Positions 11,571-25,100 of a DNA stretch of 64,000 nt are shown here, piece after piece. The stretch covers positions 32,609,493 to 32,673,492 of the forward strand of contig NC_044573.1 of NCBI RefSeq assembly GCF_901933205.1, in the 5' to 3' direction. A program made the translations under genes and the position numbers. Below the pieces are notes generated by a model. It did no database searches. It was not told the origin of the DNA and was given only the letters and a program-made list of their open reading frames with translations. Position 1 is the stretch's first letter. Each line of letters starts with the position of its first letter. This stretch comes from Camarhynchus parvulus. Its lineage: Eukaryota; Chordata; Aves; Passeriformes; Thraupidae.

Positions 11571-13440
11571 TTCCTCACTCTTTATCTATGGTACAACAAT
11601 ACCTTTTCTGCTGAGGGGAGGGCATAGGGAATGAGGGGGACTACAAAAATCTGGAGTCTACTTTTTTCTACTTTTTCATGCCATTGCTTTGAAATTATTT
11701 CCACTAGGAAATTTCTGAAAGCACATAAGCTGAGAATGTTCGAAAGAAATTTCAAAAAGGGTAGGAAAAAAGGAAACATCTCTTCCAAAATAGAATGGCC
11801 TGAGATGAGTACTTTTAAATCTTAAAAACTTAAACAAATGTAAAGAAATGTCTTGATTTTGAATTTTCTTCTGAAACTGGAAACAAAACCCATTTGACTT
11901 AATTAATTTAGAAACATGGAAACCATTTTTTATGAAAAAACACTTTTTTCCTTTTTTTTTTTATACGCAGCATGTGGTTTTTGAACCAGCACTAGTCTCA
12001 CTTTGCTACTTGACTCACAGTCTAAACCAGAGATGACTGGGGAGTTTTAGGACTGAACCTAAGATTTTTTTTGGTGAAAAGGAATGCATGGCAACTCCAT
12101 ATGGAAGTATACAACACTGACAACCTGCCTGTGTCCATGATCACTGACAAGCCAGGCGAGCCAAGCCTGCTCTGTTTTGCATTAACCAAACAAAATTTCA
12201 GGCTTTTATAATGTTTGTGCATTGAGGCCCAAAAGAAAACTGATACCACTGCCAGTTCCTTCCATTTTTCTTACACTTCTTCTGTATAGATAAGCCACTA
12301 TTTTTCTTTTGACATACAGTTTTATCAAAAGGAATAACTATTGTTCTTTTTATCATATCAATGAAGAAAAAAAAAGGTTTTAAGTTACTTATATTTATTT
12401 TCTAACCTATTCCTATAATTCAAACTGGGTGACATTATTAGTTCTACAAATCAGTGCATCAGACATGCCCCTTTGTAAATTCATTACCTTTAGTGATACA
12501 ACCCCATTTCTTCCCATTAAAGACATTAGGAAATCAGTAAGACAGTGGGAATCATGAACTGTTCTTCCAGATAGTTGGCAGTCAAAGATCTTCTGAGAGC
12601 AGGTAATTTAAGTTATGTGTAAAACCATGATTTGACAAATACATGTGCTGTTTGTAAAGTGCCAACAAAGAATATCCTAAATAAACTGTTCTCCTTCGAA
12701 ATTTTTTGAACATTTGGTTAGCGTATGCCTTCAGAATGCATTTTTTCCCACCCTTAGACCTTCCTTCCACAGGCAGTGTATGAAGAATGCTGTCAGATAC
12801 GACTGATGCTACTGCGCCATAGCAGTGCCTTAATGAGAGATCTTTTGGGGGAAAAGAGTAGTGGCCTATTGAAGACACGGAAGAGATCATTTAATCCAGA
12901 CCACAGCTGAAGATCTCTTTCTGACTGAAAAGGAAAACTGTGCTCTACACATGTGCACTGGCACAGAAGGGTGAATAGGCCCATAGAAAACAGCAGAAAT
13001 GAAATAGAGAAAATAGCAGGATATGTAAGCCAGAATACATAAGATGAACTCAATGTAAGTATAAAGTAGAACAGTATTTAATTTAAAGATGTGATGTGAT
13101 GCATAGAACAAATTAAAGCGAAAGCAGTAAATTTAAGACCCGTATAACTCAAGCACTCAGTATTCAATGGGTTTTTGGATTTCTACAGAATGTGTGCATT
13201 CCTAATATCTCTGATCAACTCCTCAAGGATTTCCAGCCAGCATTTCTTTTATATCTCTCTATTTTGGGGACATTTTTTTTTCAAACAATGCAATGACCAG
13301 GAAACAGTTTATATAATTCAGCTTTTGGAATTTCATAACACTGGCCATCTCTCAACACAGCACATACATGTCCAGTTATAGTGAGGTACAGATTTTGTGC
13401 TGATGCTGCTCATTTTCTCATTCCCCCAGTTCTAGTCCAA
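11571..13440 (-). other. SMYD3: SMYD3 large intron, segment 3
   Basis: AT-rich intron with A and T runs (for example 11948-11962). Nothing else was recognised. The flank at 13435-13440 is the left GTCCAA target duplication of the adjacent LTR. Confidence 0.7.
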
Positions 13441-13832
13441 TGTGACGGCTGTCACAAGGGTGTTTGGGTGAAGAAAGAAATGAGATGGTTGACTCCATGA
13501 TCAGAAGGCTTGATTTATTATTTTATTATATATACATCTATTTAAACTATACTAAAAAGAAAAGGAAAGGAGAGTTTCCAGAACCTGCTACCTAACCTAA
13601 GAATAGAAAAGTAAAGAATGATAACAAACCCTGCTCTCTCGGCACAGTCCGAGAGAGCTCTCAGTTCTGGATTGGCCATTATTTCTAAACATCCAATCTG
13701 GGCCAATCCAGACAGACCTGCTGCATTCCACAGCAGCAGATAACCTATTGTTTATGTCTTGTTGCTGAACTTCTCAGCTTCAGCAGGAAAAATCCTGAGA
13801 GAGGATTTTTCACAAAGGAAATGTCTGTGACA
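13441..13832 (-). mobile_element. Solo LTR, ERVK-like (class II), minus strand
   Basis: A 392-bp element starts TGTGACGG and ends CTGTGACA, so it has TG...CA ends. It is flanked by the exact 6-bp direct repeat GTCCAA at 13435-13440 and 13833-13838. Six-base duplications are typical of class II (ERVK-like) retroviruses. Read on the minus strand it has an AATAAA signal about 75 bases before its end, as expected for U3-R-U5 order. No gag, pol or second LTR is adjacent, so it is a solo LTR left by recombination between the two LTRs. It contains two perfect hairpins (13634-13657 and 13666-13712), the second holding inverted CCAAT boxes. No viral coding sequence is present. The family name cannot be assigned without a repeat library. 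Confidence 0.88.
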
Positions 13833-16800
13833 GTCCAACATTCTTGGACAATCTTATTTGATGACAAACCATAGTCAGTGAATGACATCTAACAATACTA
13901 AAGATGATTTGCTAGCATTTTATGCTGTATTTGACATGAGGTAAATCTAAAAAAACCCAATCCTGCTCTGTGGTCCTGGTCTCCTTTGGACCACAGGGTG
14001 CATGTGGCACCCGGGACCTAAGTCAGAACATTGCAGAGCTGCATTTCTCAGGCCACGCTAAGGGATTTTGCGTGAAAGGCTCTGGATGCTACAACCTGCT
14101 CCAATCAGAAATGACTGAATAGTTGGTACCAAGTTACAGGAAACCCTTTTCACATTTTGCCTGGATTCTTTTTACTTTTGAAGGTGTTAGTAGAAAACAA
14201 CTGCTATTTATGTCAAGAGAAGGAACCATGTACCTATATTGGGTGATTACATGGGAACAAGGCTTTCAGAACCCACAATGCCTGTACTCCATAAAGCAAC
14301 CCCCAGAAACACCCCTCCATCCATCAGGATTCCTTAGCAGAAGGAATTACCTCAACTAAACAGAAAATTCCCAGCATATTGTTCTACCTACAACTGAATA
14401 GAATATATTTTCCTTTGAAACAGTGTTTTTCTTTACTGTACCAGATCAGATGTAGCCATTACGTGATTTTCTGCATTGTTAATATACACTATTACTATTT
14501 AGGAAAAAAACCATATAATACTTGGAGGCAGCATTAAGCACCATCTCCATTTGAGCAAGAGCCACAGAGAAAATGTAACAATTTACTCTAAATTAAGCTC
14601 AAACAGAGAACTCTGAGTCAAAGAACATCTAGCAATAAGTTGATAAAAGCACTGTAAACCAGCTAGATATAAAGTAGCACAGCTAGAATCATAGCTTGCA
14701 GAAAAAGTCACAAAAAAGCTGAACTTCTATGTACTCCTTCTACTTAATGAACTCTCTCAGGGTATACAGACTGTAAATTGGTGAGAAAATGGTCAAATAA
14801 TTGCATTATTTGATCTTTCACTTGTAAAGGGAAAAAAAAAGTATTTAATTTTAAAAAGTCTCTACCACATATCTTGGAAATAAAGGAAGGTTATACAAAC
14901 ACTACATTGAGCTCACAGTTCAAATGCTTGTGGGTAGCTAACTAAAGTTCACAGACCTGTATGTAATTGCTGTCTACAGGAAATACTTGTGTTAGCAAAA
15001 GAATTTTCTCCCTGCTCCTTCACCTTTGCCCTTCCACAAACTCAGCAGCAAAGAAACTTCCTAAGAGCATTTCTGTGATGAACAGGGCTTTCTCCACCCC
15101 TGCAAGAGGAACTAAATCTTACAGTCAGGAACAGAATCTTTCAACTTCTCAGAAACATGCTTTAAGCAACTCTTAATTGATAAAGGATATACTTTTATAC
15201 AAATAAGCTTGAAACAAAATAATCTACTCTCTTTTCATTTATCTTTGTCTAAACTTCACGTGGTTGGGCTGTTTTCTTCTTTGAACTTGCAACAAGAGTA
15301 AGAGCACAAAATTTACACTTATTTTAATGTAAATTGGCAGTGACTTCAGTGGCACCAGATGAGTTACACAAAACAGCAATCAAGTAGGAAGAAAGTTCAT
15401 AAATTGAACTTGAAATAAAATTTCTCTGAGCATTGAAACAAGGTGATCTAATTCCATGTGGTCAAAATTCTGTAAAATTCAGACAAAACAAATCACTGAC
15501 AGTCTGCAAACTTTGATTTGCTTAATTCCTAACATAAGCTCTTCACTACAAATATCCCATATTAACATTAAATAAGAAAATAAAAATCCTTTTTTTTTAA
15601 ACCAAGACGGTATTTGTGATATCATTAGATAGCCTGAACAGGGTAACTGGGAAGTTGAGCAAACAGTTTTAAAAATAACATTTCAATTTTTTTTCTCCTA
15701 GCTTGAGATACCTTGAAAGGCACAGAAACTTTACATTTATCAAAATTGGTTGTGTTTTCCCAGGACTCAAATATATGTATCAAAATGATATATTGCCATT
15801 TACAAAGTGCCATTTACTGCCATAACAATACATTTGTCCATGGGAAAAGTGACACTTTTGGGTATGTACAAGTATCAAAGTTTCTGTACAGGAAGAGTTG
15901 CATCATCTCACTCATACATGCAAGAGCAGGCAAGTAATTACCAGTGTGAACTCTGAAAAACTGATGCTTTCATTCAATTTTCCTTATGTTAGAATTTTTA
16001 AGTTAAGTCAATAGTCTTCATAACCTAGATTCAGGGTATCAGAAACTTTAAGAACATGACCTCTGCATTTCAAAGTCCCAACATACTCTCCATTCGCTGA
16101 GAAAATTACAATGGACATATGTTATACATTCCAAGGGAAAAAGATGGCTGAGAGGGCTGTGATGGATCTACAAAACTAACAAAATATTTACCAAATAGCC
16201 ATTTGAATCGCAACACTCTCCTAATGTTTCATGCTATTTTTTTCTGATATGCAGATTCACTCTTAGAAAATCCTTATGTACAGCTTTCATCCTCCTCACT
16301 TTGAGCTTTTTTCTCCTTTTTGTGCACACCTGATCTTTACATGTACCCAAAACAAGAAAACAGTGATTTCAGCAAGCAGTGAGGACCAGCTGGCATTTCT
16401 ATTACACCTGGCAAAAAGCAGGGTGACAGCAAAGAACATAATCATTTTTGGTCACAACAACACTTGTGGATCCTAGCAAATTCCTTGCCCCACATCTGAA
16501 TGAAAACTCCAAATTTACACCACAAAGCTCTCTTGTAATCATCACAAACTAAAGAAAGTGCAAAATTGGATCAGAAATATGAACCACAAGGCAGAAGGTT
16601 ATTCAAATCTACTGTTGCATTTCTTCTGCAGTTTATGATAATGACTCCCCTCCTTATGTTCATACTAGTTTTTACATAAACATCATGCCAAAAACCTACA
16701 TGTCAAAATACATTCTTCTGTCATGAATTAAGACCTTGAAAACTGTATTTGGTTATGATTATTTAAGAATACATTTTCCTAACATTCATAACTTGTCTGT

Positions 16801-18598
16801 CATCTGATTTGGCTGCATATGAAAATTTTACCTTTAAAATTTGCATTAAAACCTCTAAAAGACTAGAACAAGGTAAAACTACAAATTAATTCCAAAACCC
16901 AAGAGATTTCACTCTAAGGAATCTTTCATGATAAGATTTTAAAACAAAAAATTACAAAATCACATTAGGTAAGTTTCCATTGTTAGCTTTTGTTATGAGA
17001 GCCATATGAAAACAAAGTACAGTCATTCCTTTTTTTCCACCAATGTGGAAATAATTCTCTTGTTTACATGTTATCACAGAAAAGAGTAATTCATTCCATC
17101 GATTCCTGTTTAAGTTACAGTTAAAATGTACTTTTAAAGTATTTTACATGTTTTGTTACATTTGGCCATTCATCTAAAATATAAATCAGCTGTGTGAAGT
17201 TGTAAAATTGTAACCTTTAGGTCTTTTAACAAGAATCTAAAATATCAAGCTTTCATATACCAAATATTTCCCTGGTTTTGGTTTGGTTTTGTCTTTTGCG
17301 GTTTTGGTGGGTTTTTTCTTTTGCTTTTAACCCTAATAAAATTGCAAAACATTTTGAAAGCTTGAATCATGATCTAGCCTTTATAGCCAGTCTTTCCAGA
17401 CTGAGTCCAGCTGGTTTTCAGTAACATCCCCTCCTTGGTGAAGTGGAAACAGGTGCCCCCTTCCACTGGCAAAGCTCTGACATGAATGAAGCACTTAAGC
17501 TTCACTGTTATTACCTATTTGACATTTTATGCTCACTGTGATAGCATACAAAATATATCAAAGTATTTTTGAGCTATTACTACTTGATGGATCATCTAAG
17601 TCTGTTGTTCAGATTGTGTAAGATAATGAAACCAAATATGTGAAAATTATCCCTTAGGATGAAATTTAGACTTCTAAATCTGTCTCTCCAAACTACATCT
17701 CCAAAACTCTAGTTACATGTCCATGACTTTTAACAAAGAAGATAACAAGCAGGAAAAGAAAAAGCAACAAACACTATAAAATGACTGAATTTATAAAGAG
17801 AAATAAAATAGAACTCACAACTACATGAGATGATGTATTCAAAACCAAGACCAAAGAGATAACTTGCTGTGTAATTAGCACTTATCAATTAACTTATTAG
17901 TTTGTGGGTAGAGTGTGAAAGAGAGACTGTTGGAACAGATTACTTCCAGTCAAGGCTAATGGTACTTAATTTCCTCCACCAGCAGCTCAAATGTGTTACA
18001 ATATGCAGATTGCAAAAGAATATAGGTAGAGTTTTGTTTTTAAAATTATTGTACAGTTTAATTCCCTCAGTATTTCTAAGCAGCAATCCAGTTCAGACAC
18101 AGTACTTACCACTAAGGGTCTACTGGGGTGATCTTGAAGGCGTCAGTGTGACAATCAGCGGCCAGCAGCTGCTTTTGCCTCTGCACAAAAATGCAGGGCT
18201 GAACTCAACCCTTTGCAGCTGAAGCTTCACCTGCCCGTGGATCTCAAGGTCCCTGGCTCCAAGCCACACTCACAAATTCACAAAATCTGTCTCTTATTAA
18301 CTGAGGAGTTAATATCAGTGGGACAGCTAGGGCTATGTAAACCATACACCTTGCCTTGGAAAGAGGGCGGGGACTGGAGTCCATCCACTGACACCTCAGC
18401 ACCTATCAATCACATGGATATTGCACTGCCAATTGTCTTACTGCAGGAATGACTGAACAAACAAGTACATACACCTTGACCACATAATTATACTCTTCTG
18501 CTGATTTACAGGTAAAAAGGTTCAGATTGTCATCTACCTTTGTACAAACTATTCATTCATTTGATGATGTAGAAATAAAAGCTCCATGCTTTGCTCTT

Positions 18599-18622
18599 GT
18601 TTTAGAAAGAGGCCCTGCTCAT
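18599..18622 (+). repeat. 24-bp dispersed repeat, copy A
   Basis: Identical over 24 bases to 20620-20643. Weaker similarity continues for about 30 bases if a 12-base gap is allowed. A 13-base core GAAAGAGGCCCTG recurs at 26783-26795. The origin is unknown. Confidence 0.6.
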
Positions 18623-20619
18623 GCAAGCACTTACAGAGAAATTTTGTTTTCAGCTGAGTTTTCTCAATAACCTCTAAAGGGTGGCTCACAGGCAGGCTAC
18701 TGCTACTCTTTCTCACCTGCTTCAGTAAGTCATCCTGCAACCCAAGCCCTGTGAAAGGCTCACCCATTCACTTGAATTTTGCTATTCCAGTCATAACTAG
18801 TTGTGTTATATGGCTTGCTGTGTCTTAGTCTCTTCAGTGGGACTTCTGTAAGGAAGAAAATGTTAACTTCAAATTTATTTTTTATTGAATACACATATGA
18901 TTTTCATGAAGAATGTGGCCATTGGGAGGATTCCCAAGGCAGAAGACCCAGCACCAATCCCAGGATCTGCACATGAGATGGGGAGAAGACAGTTAAAATT
19001 GTGCAGGGAGACTTTTTACATTCTTATTATAATTATTATTTTATAATATTATATAAAATTATCATTAGTTTTACATGCTTATTAATAAATATGTCACTGA
19101 GTAGTACTTGACAATACTTAAGGAAATGAATGCAGAAGTCTCTTACCAGTGGAAACATGTTAAAGTGGGAAATCAAGTGAAGAACACTTGGTCTTGATAA
19201 CTAAAAATTTATCTGTTCCACAAAACTTCCCTAAGACTGGATAGTAACAGTCAAAAAAGTCAAGAAAAGCTGATCAGGTTCTAGGAGAGCTGAATCGCTA
19301 CCAGTATGTGGGAAGATGGAAGCATGGATGTTTTAGTTAAAACAAAAAATAATTACTGAACTTCTAAATAAAAGCCATTATTTAAAAAGCTTTATTTATA
19401 CAAATCAGACACATCTATTCCAAGACATATAAAATGGCAATTGCAAAATAAATCTCACTGATATTTACTTATTCACACTTCTCTCTGGAGATCTGTGTGC
19501 ATGACTATGAGCATACCCTCCTGCCACTTCAGGTGTTTGCCTGAAAAAAGAGATGTTATTTAACAATATGGTCTTTGGCAGAAGTTAGCCGTAAAGCCAC
19601 ACATTTTGCAAACCAAGTATCCATAGTAACTAACTGCACAATAACTGAGCTTAGATATTATCAATTTCAAAATAATTCACAAATAAAAATGCTACATCTT
19701 TAAATCAATAAACACCTGAGCCTGTTCATTCCCTTCATTTCAACAAGCAAATGATTTTCAAGAAATCATTTACCCTCCAAAAGCAGCTTTTTTCTTTACT
19801 TTTGGAATCCCTGATAGCAGATCGAAAATCTGTCAAAATTAATTTAAAATCAGCTCAAACCTTTCATTCTTGCTGTTGATATTTTTGACCTCCATGAGCC
19901 AACCATGAACTACATAGTAAAAATTCACACTCAAATATTAAATTGTGACAGTTCCTAAGTCTGCAGACATGTATGCTGACCTAAAAATTAATGCTTTTGG
20001 CTTATTGTAGTTTATTACATTACATTGCAACGTAGATGCTAAATGTAAATCACAGTCCCAAAGACAAGATGGAAGATGTCCAGCCCTAATACATTAGCAA
20101 TTAATGGAACAATGAATCTTGGAAAATATTGATTCTTTATTTTTTACCCCACACAGAAATTGTCACCCAGACCACCATGAGACTTATTATTTTGAGAATA
20201 AAATTTTCTTTTTTTCTCCTGGCATCATCTCATTATTGGAATAACCATTTCTGTCATTTTTCTTGCCTCAAATTTGGGAAGTAAAATAACAGAGCATTTC
20301 ATCAGCAGGGAGAAATGAAAAATGTAATGCTTTTGGATATCCTTTCCTCATTGCAGCTTCTCATAAAACTTCATTCCTGCTTCTCACTTTGGCAATTCAG
20401 TTTTGTGACTATAGGTTGAAACCAGATTTCAGAAGGCCTGAAATATTATTTTTTGTCTATATATGTGTAGCTTTATATTTCTATTTGCTCAAGGACTTCA
20501 AGCAACATGTAGACCTTAATTAGTTAAGCATTACAACACCTCTGTGAAGAATGGAAATGCAGAACTGAATAATAAAGATGCTGAATGTAACACCAAGGAC
20601 ACAAAGAACCTCAGCAGCA

Positions 20620-20643
20620 GTTTTAGAAAGAGGCCCTGCTCAT
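20620..20643 (+). repeat. 24-bp dispersed repeat, copy B
   Basis: Partner of 18599-18622, in direct orientation 2 kb away. See that entry. Confidence 0.6.
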
Positions 20644-21170
20644 ACAAAGGAATTTTCTTGAAGTCATTGACTGTATCCAAAAGGTTAGAAAGAAAAAAAA
20701 ACCCTTAATGTTATTTGGAAAATAACAGAAGCATAAAATCCACAACTGAAATAGGATTCCTGGCTTTACACTTCCCTGTGGCAAATGTTGATGGTGCAGT
20801 GCTGTAGTACAGCTGCAGGCACAGCGTTGTTCATGTTATGCCAGTTAAGGGCCATGTATTATTTCATGTCTTCTGTCTTGGCTGCATGATGCTGTGAAAT
20901 TGGACAGCAGCTCCAATGCACTTCTCTGGTACATTTTCAGCCTGCACTTGCCTTTCTCCACTTATGCAGATTACTGCATGACCATTACACAGCAAACTCA
21001 TCAAACAGAAAACACAAAAGGGGGCAACACAAAGAGGAGGGGGGAAAAATCTCTTCAGCAGCCAAAACCCATAAAGCTGCAGAGTGCTCTTAAAACCTCA
21101 ACCACAAGCCAGGAAGGGAGATCCCTGAACTACCTGGGACAAGAGCAGTCAAACAGCACAAGACAATGAG

Positions 21171-21590
21171 CTACTGGAGAGGGTTCAGAGGAAGCCACAA
21201 AGATGATGAGGAGTCTGAACCAGTTGAAGGAGCTGGGCCTGTTTAGTCTAGAGAAGAAATGTCTGAGAGGGGATCTCATTAATGCATATAAATATCTCAA
21301 AGGTGGGTGCCAAGTGGATGGTGCCAAGTTCCATCTTCAGTTGTGCCCAGTGAGAGGATGAAGAGCAAAGTTAACTAAAACACAAGAAGTTTCACCTCAA
21401 CATGAGGAAGGTCTTCTTTACCCTTAGGGTGGCACATCACTGGAACAAGCTGTTTAGGGAGGGCCTGGAATGTCCCACTCTGGAGACATTCAAAACCCAC
21501 CCAGGTGCGTTCCTGTACAACCTGTCTAGGTGACACTGCCTTGGTTGGAGTGGATGACCTCCAGGGGTCACTACTCTGTGAATCTGTGAT
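21171..21590 (+). mobile_element. CR1 LINE 3' segment, plus strand
   Basis: About 420 bp matching the end of CR1: a GAGCTGGGCCTGTTTAGTCT-type block (21228 onward), then ATTAATGCATATAAATATCT, AACATGAGGAAGGTCTTCTT, CACTGGAACAAGCTGTTTAG, TGGAGACATTCAAAACCCA, TGGATGACCTCCAGGGGTCA and the terminal CTCTGTGAATCTGTGAT. These follow the order of the 3' end of the reverse-transcriptase frame and 3' UTR in avian CR1 subfamilies. Many substitutions and small gaps show it is old. It is 5' truncated and lies antisense to SMYD3. The open frames within and across it are not functional. Confidence 0.93.
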
Positions 21591-22190
21591 ATGCCAGAGC
21601 ACAGAGAGGCTGCACAGCCCATCTGGTCCCCTTGCTGTGTGACCTTCACCACCCATGTGCTGCACTCTGCCTTGGTGGGGTGATGCTGCCCACAGCACAG
21701 ACAGCAAGGGAGTGGCTGCCGTGGGGAAGGAACAGCTTTCCTGGGGCCCAGCAGGCAGGGGAGCAAGTGGGGGCTGCAATGTCTATGGCCTCAAATGTGC
21801 ATGACTGCTCCTGGCCAGGAGGGCACCCAGAAAATACACTCAGCACTAAAGATGTCAGGATCCAAATTCAACACTAAACCCAGCACAGCTGGTGTGTTTG
21901 CCTGTGTGCCCTGTTAGCAGTCACACTTCCCAAACACTTGTGACTCGGGGTCTAAGAAGCTCTCAGTTGGCTTCTGTCTCCTGGTGAGATGAGAAAGTCA
22001 CTTGTGCCCCAGAGTGGGGCTCCTCAGGAAGGGCCCTTGGTCACCAGGAAGCCCTGAGGCTGTCAGAGCACAAAGGTGACAGAGCTTCTTGTCACTGCCT
22101 GGCAGCCACCAGCAGGCTCTGCCCTGTCCCTGCCCTGTCCTAGCCCTGAGCCCCCATGCTGACTGTGCACAGGGCCAATTTACACCAGTT
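21591..22190. other. GC-richer patch after CR1
   Basis: This ~600-bp stretch is clearly richer in G and C than its surroundings (CCTGCCCTGTCC-like runs near 22121-22142) and gives overlapping open frames of 66-134 codons on both strands. No domain, splice structure or known repeat is recognised, and it lacks the CpG density of a promoter island. It may be an older repeat or local base-composition drift. Confidence 0.4.
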
Positions 22191-25100
22191 GCTTTCTTCA
22201 GTGAACAAGGTCATGGCAAAATACTGCTTTGAAAAAGATTACAATACTTAAGACATAATCATAACAGAAACGTAATTATTCACTTGACAGCAAATACTTT
22301 CTGTTCCTCCTCCCCACCCTCCATGACAGATGAAGACTCCTAACAAAAAACTACAGAAAGCAGCTTTAGTGGAAAACTAATAAGTAAACAGATGCCTTTA
22401 AAACAGGTGTGACAAGAAAACCAGATTCTGGAAGAATTTAAATTATTTTCTTTCAATGAAAGAAGAAAATGTGAAAAGATTTAAAAGGCTGTCTTGCCCC
22501 TTCTTCTTCTTTCATGAGGAAATAGCCCTCAGTAGTCAAACGTTTACTATACACAAGAAAAACAATTTGTCATCAATAGTGTATTTTCCAAAATTATACT
22601 CTTGTCTGTATATTGAAAGCATGTGCAGTTTCTGGCTCCAATACAAGGTATCTATAATGAATTATAGGGAAGAAAAAAAGTGTGGTTTTTTTTCCTGAAA
22701 GAAGCAAAACACATATAAATGGCACATATAAATGTGTGTAGGAAAATAATGCATGTGGGAAAATTATGTGTCTAGAAAAACATTCACTGCTATTCATTTT
22801 CAGTGGACAAATACTATGAACTATTTTTCCTGGAGTCATTGAAAGTGCACAATGAAATCTGTGCTATTTTCCACTTTGGGAGGAGCACGTTGGGATGAAT
22901 GGCAACTTATTTCCTTCTGTTTACACAGAAGGCCCCAACTAGAGAGTCTTAATTCAAATCCACATGGACCTTTTTAAAAACTGTACAAAAAAATATGGTT
23001 TAAGATCATACACCCAAGTTCACATCACATCTCAAAAATAATTTAAGCAAATTTCTGGTTCTCTGGAGCAAATCTTGTCATGCAAATCATAGTCTCAATG
23101 GCAATACCAGTTTTCCCTTCTAGAGTCAGTCCATAAGCCTCAATAACAACACCTAGTAAAAGAAAAATGCAAATTCTTGCATGATTCATGCTGGTTTCAA
23201 GAACTTTTCTTCAGTTTTCCTGCAAGACAGTTGAAAGCAACTCTGTAGATGCCATGAATACAGGAGTGCAAAAACATTCAGATTAGCAGACCAGACACTT
23301 TGTTCTCAAGCAAGATTTTAACCAAAAGTAGTGGTTGGTGTTAGATAGAACAGAGTACCTGAGCTATGTTTTAGCCAGACAATATATCTTCTGGAGATTA
23401 TAATCGAAAGCAGCTGGGGCTCAGCCAAGTGAGAGGAGAAGATCCCTCACAGGAACAATAAGGATAATTTGTAAAGTAGATTTAACTGATGGTTTTTCAG
23501 TAAATGTTGTCTTGCAGAATCTTGAGTGTTTTATTGAAATGCCAGTCTCGTACAATTCAAGTACATTTAACTTAAGCAATAACCTTTATGAGATTTGGGG
23601 AGCTTTCTGAATTATTTTCCTGGAATTTCCTATTTGTAAGACTTTTTTTAAACGAAGTCTCATTCTAAATTGGCATGAGTCAGGCACTTGGAGCTCAACC
23701 AGCTGCAGCACTCCAAAGCACACCCAACAACAAAAATAAAGACATTATTCTAAAACGACAATAAATGTTTCTAATAATAATGCTAAACAGTTTGCATATC
23801 CTACTATTGAGCTATTTGATTTCTCAAATCAAGAAACAACTAGAAGATGCCTGTGCTAATGTGACCATTCTTGTAACAATTAGGACCATCCAACTTCTGA
23901 GACCCAACAGGTGCTTTTAATACTGGACCAGTTCCTCAGCTGTGCATATCAGCATGGTTCAAGCAGATTTCACATGGTACTGATATAATTTATAGCAATG
24001 AATGTAAGCCATCAGACAGTGACAAAAATGTAATATAATTAAGGAGGAAGTTCATTGCTTTCTTTGTAATGTTAAATATTCTACCTAGGCCAAATTAATT
24101 TGCTGAATTCTTTTTGTCTGAGATTCCCTCTCATTTCTTTTTAACACGTATCTCTGTTAAGGTTAAAATGAATTAAACATTATCACAAGAAAGAAAATGG
24201 CACTAAGTACATTAATTGTACTGACAGCAGTTTCATTGATAGCACTCTTTTTTACTGTACAGCAGTATATTTGTCAAAATGTGGATTCTCTGCTCTGAGA
24301 ACATGAAAATATAAAACCAACCAACTCTTATGCGGAAAAATCAGCAAATTGATCAAATAAAAATGTAGAAGTTTTATCAGAGAAGTCCTTGACCTCCAAG
24401 ATAGCTTTTCAAGTCAGTTAACTTCTCTTCTTGAAGTAGAACAATTTTCTTATGCTTATCTCAGACTGTGTGGGTGGATGAATGAAATCAAGCGTCTGTG
24501 AATCTCTCACAAAGATACCATGTCTCTGTTCTCAGGCTCTAACAGCATTTCTTGGTTTTTTAAACCAACATGCCTGATGAATGATACAATTTTCACAATC
24601 ATTCTATATATTCAAAAGAATGTGCATAATTATTTTCTAAATATATGCCTGATACAATCCCTGTCTAGGTTTTTAAACCGTCTAGCTCGAGGCCTGCTTT
24701 GGCAGCACTCATTGCTGGATCTGAGCAACTTTCCAACTATCAGTCTGCACTCTGTATTCTGGAAGCCTGTCTTGTCCCAAAAGTTCCCCCAACAGCACAT
24801 ATCTGTTTATTGTGTCATTCTGAAAATCTCCTTCTTCTGAAGATAACTCTATGGCCACGAAGAACTGCACTGACAGACACAAAACCACTGTGCTTGTGCC
24901 AATACTACGTAAGACTAGACTGAATAAAGGAAACCCAATAGATCATTCTGTCTCATGCCTTGTCCTTCCCTCCAAAATGTGCCAAAATTATATCTATATA
25001 GAGGTGTTTAGCAGGGAATGGCAAGACTTAATAGACTTCGAAGAAAAGTCCATGTTAGTTACTGAATACAAAGATTTCAGCATCTAACACTATTTACTTC

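Larger units (their letters stand above)
13833..21170 (-). other. SMYD3: SMYD3 large intron, segment 4
   Basis: Over 7 kb of AT-rich intron. It contains a G/T-rich patch near 17272-17325 and one copy of a short dispersed repeat at 18599-18622, with its partner at 20620-20643. The open frame at 17902-18222 (106 codons) shows no recognisable domain and is treated as chance. Confidence 0.7.

Noticed and set aside
11251..11634. Open frames of 75-127 codons with LLFSS or REEKR repeats on both strands
   Set aside because: They are produced entirely by the TTCTC array, which has no stop in any frame.
12840..12905. Possible CR1 tail (GAAGAGATCATTTAATCCAG)
   Set aside because: Similarity covers only one short block and the terminal ATTCTRTG repeats are missing.
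17902..18222. 106-codon plus frame
   Set aside because: No domain or coding-like composition; the length is compatible with chance in a 64-kb window.
21375..21877. Overlapping frames of 80-134 codons on both strands
   Set aside because: They span the CR1 3' end and the GC-rich patch; frames on opposite strands are similarly long and none shows a domain.
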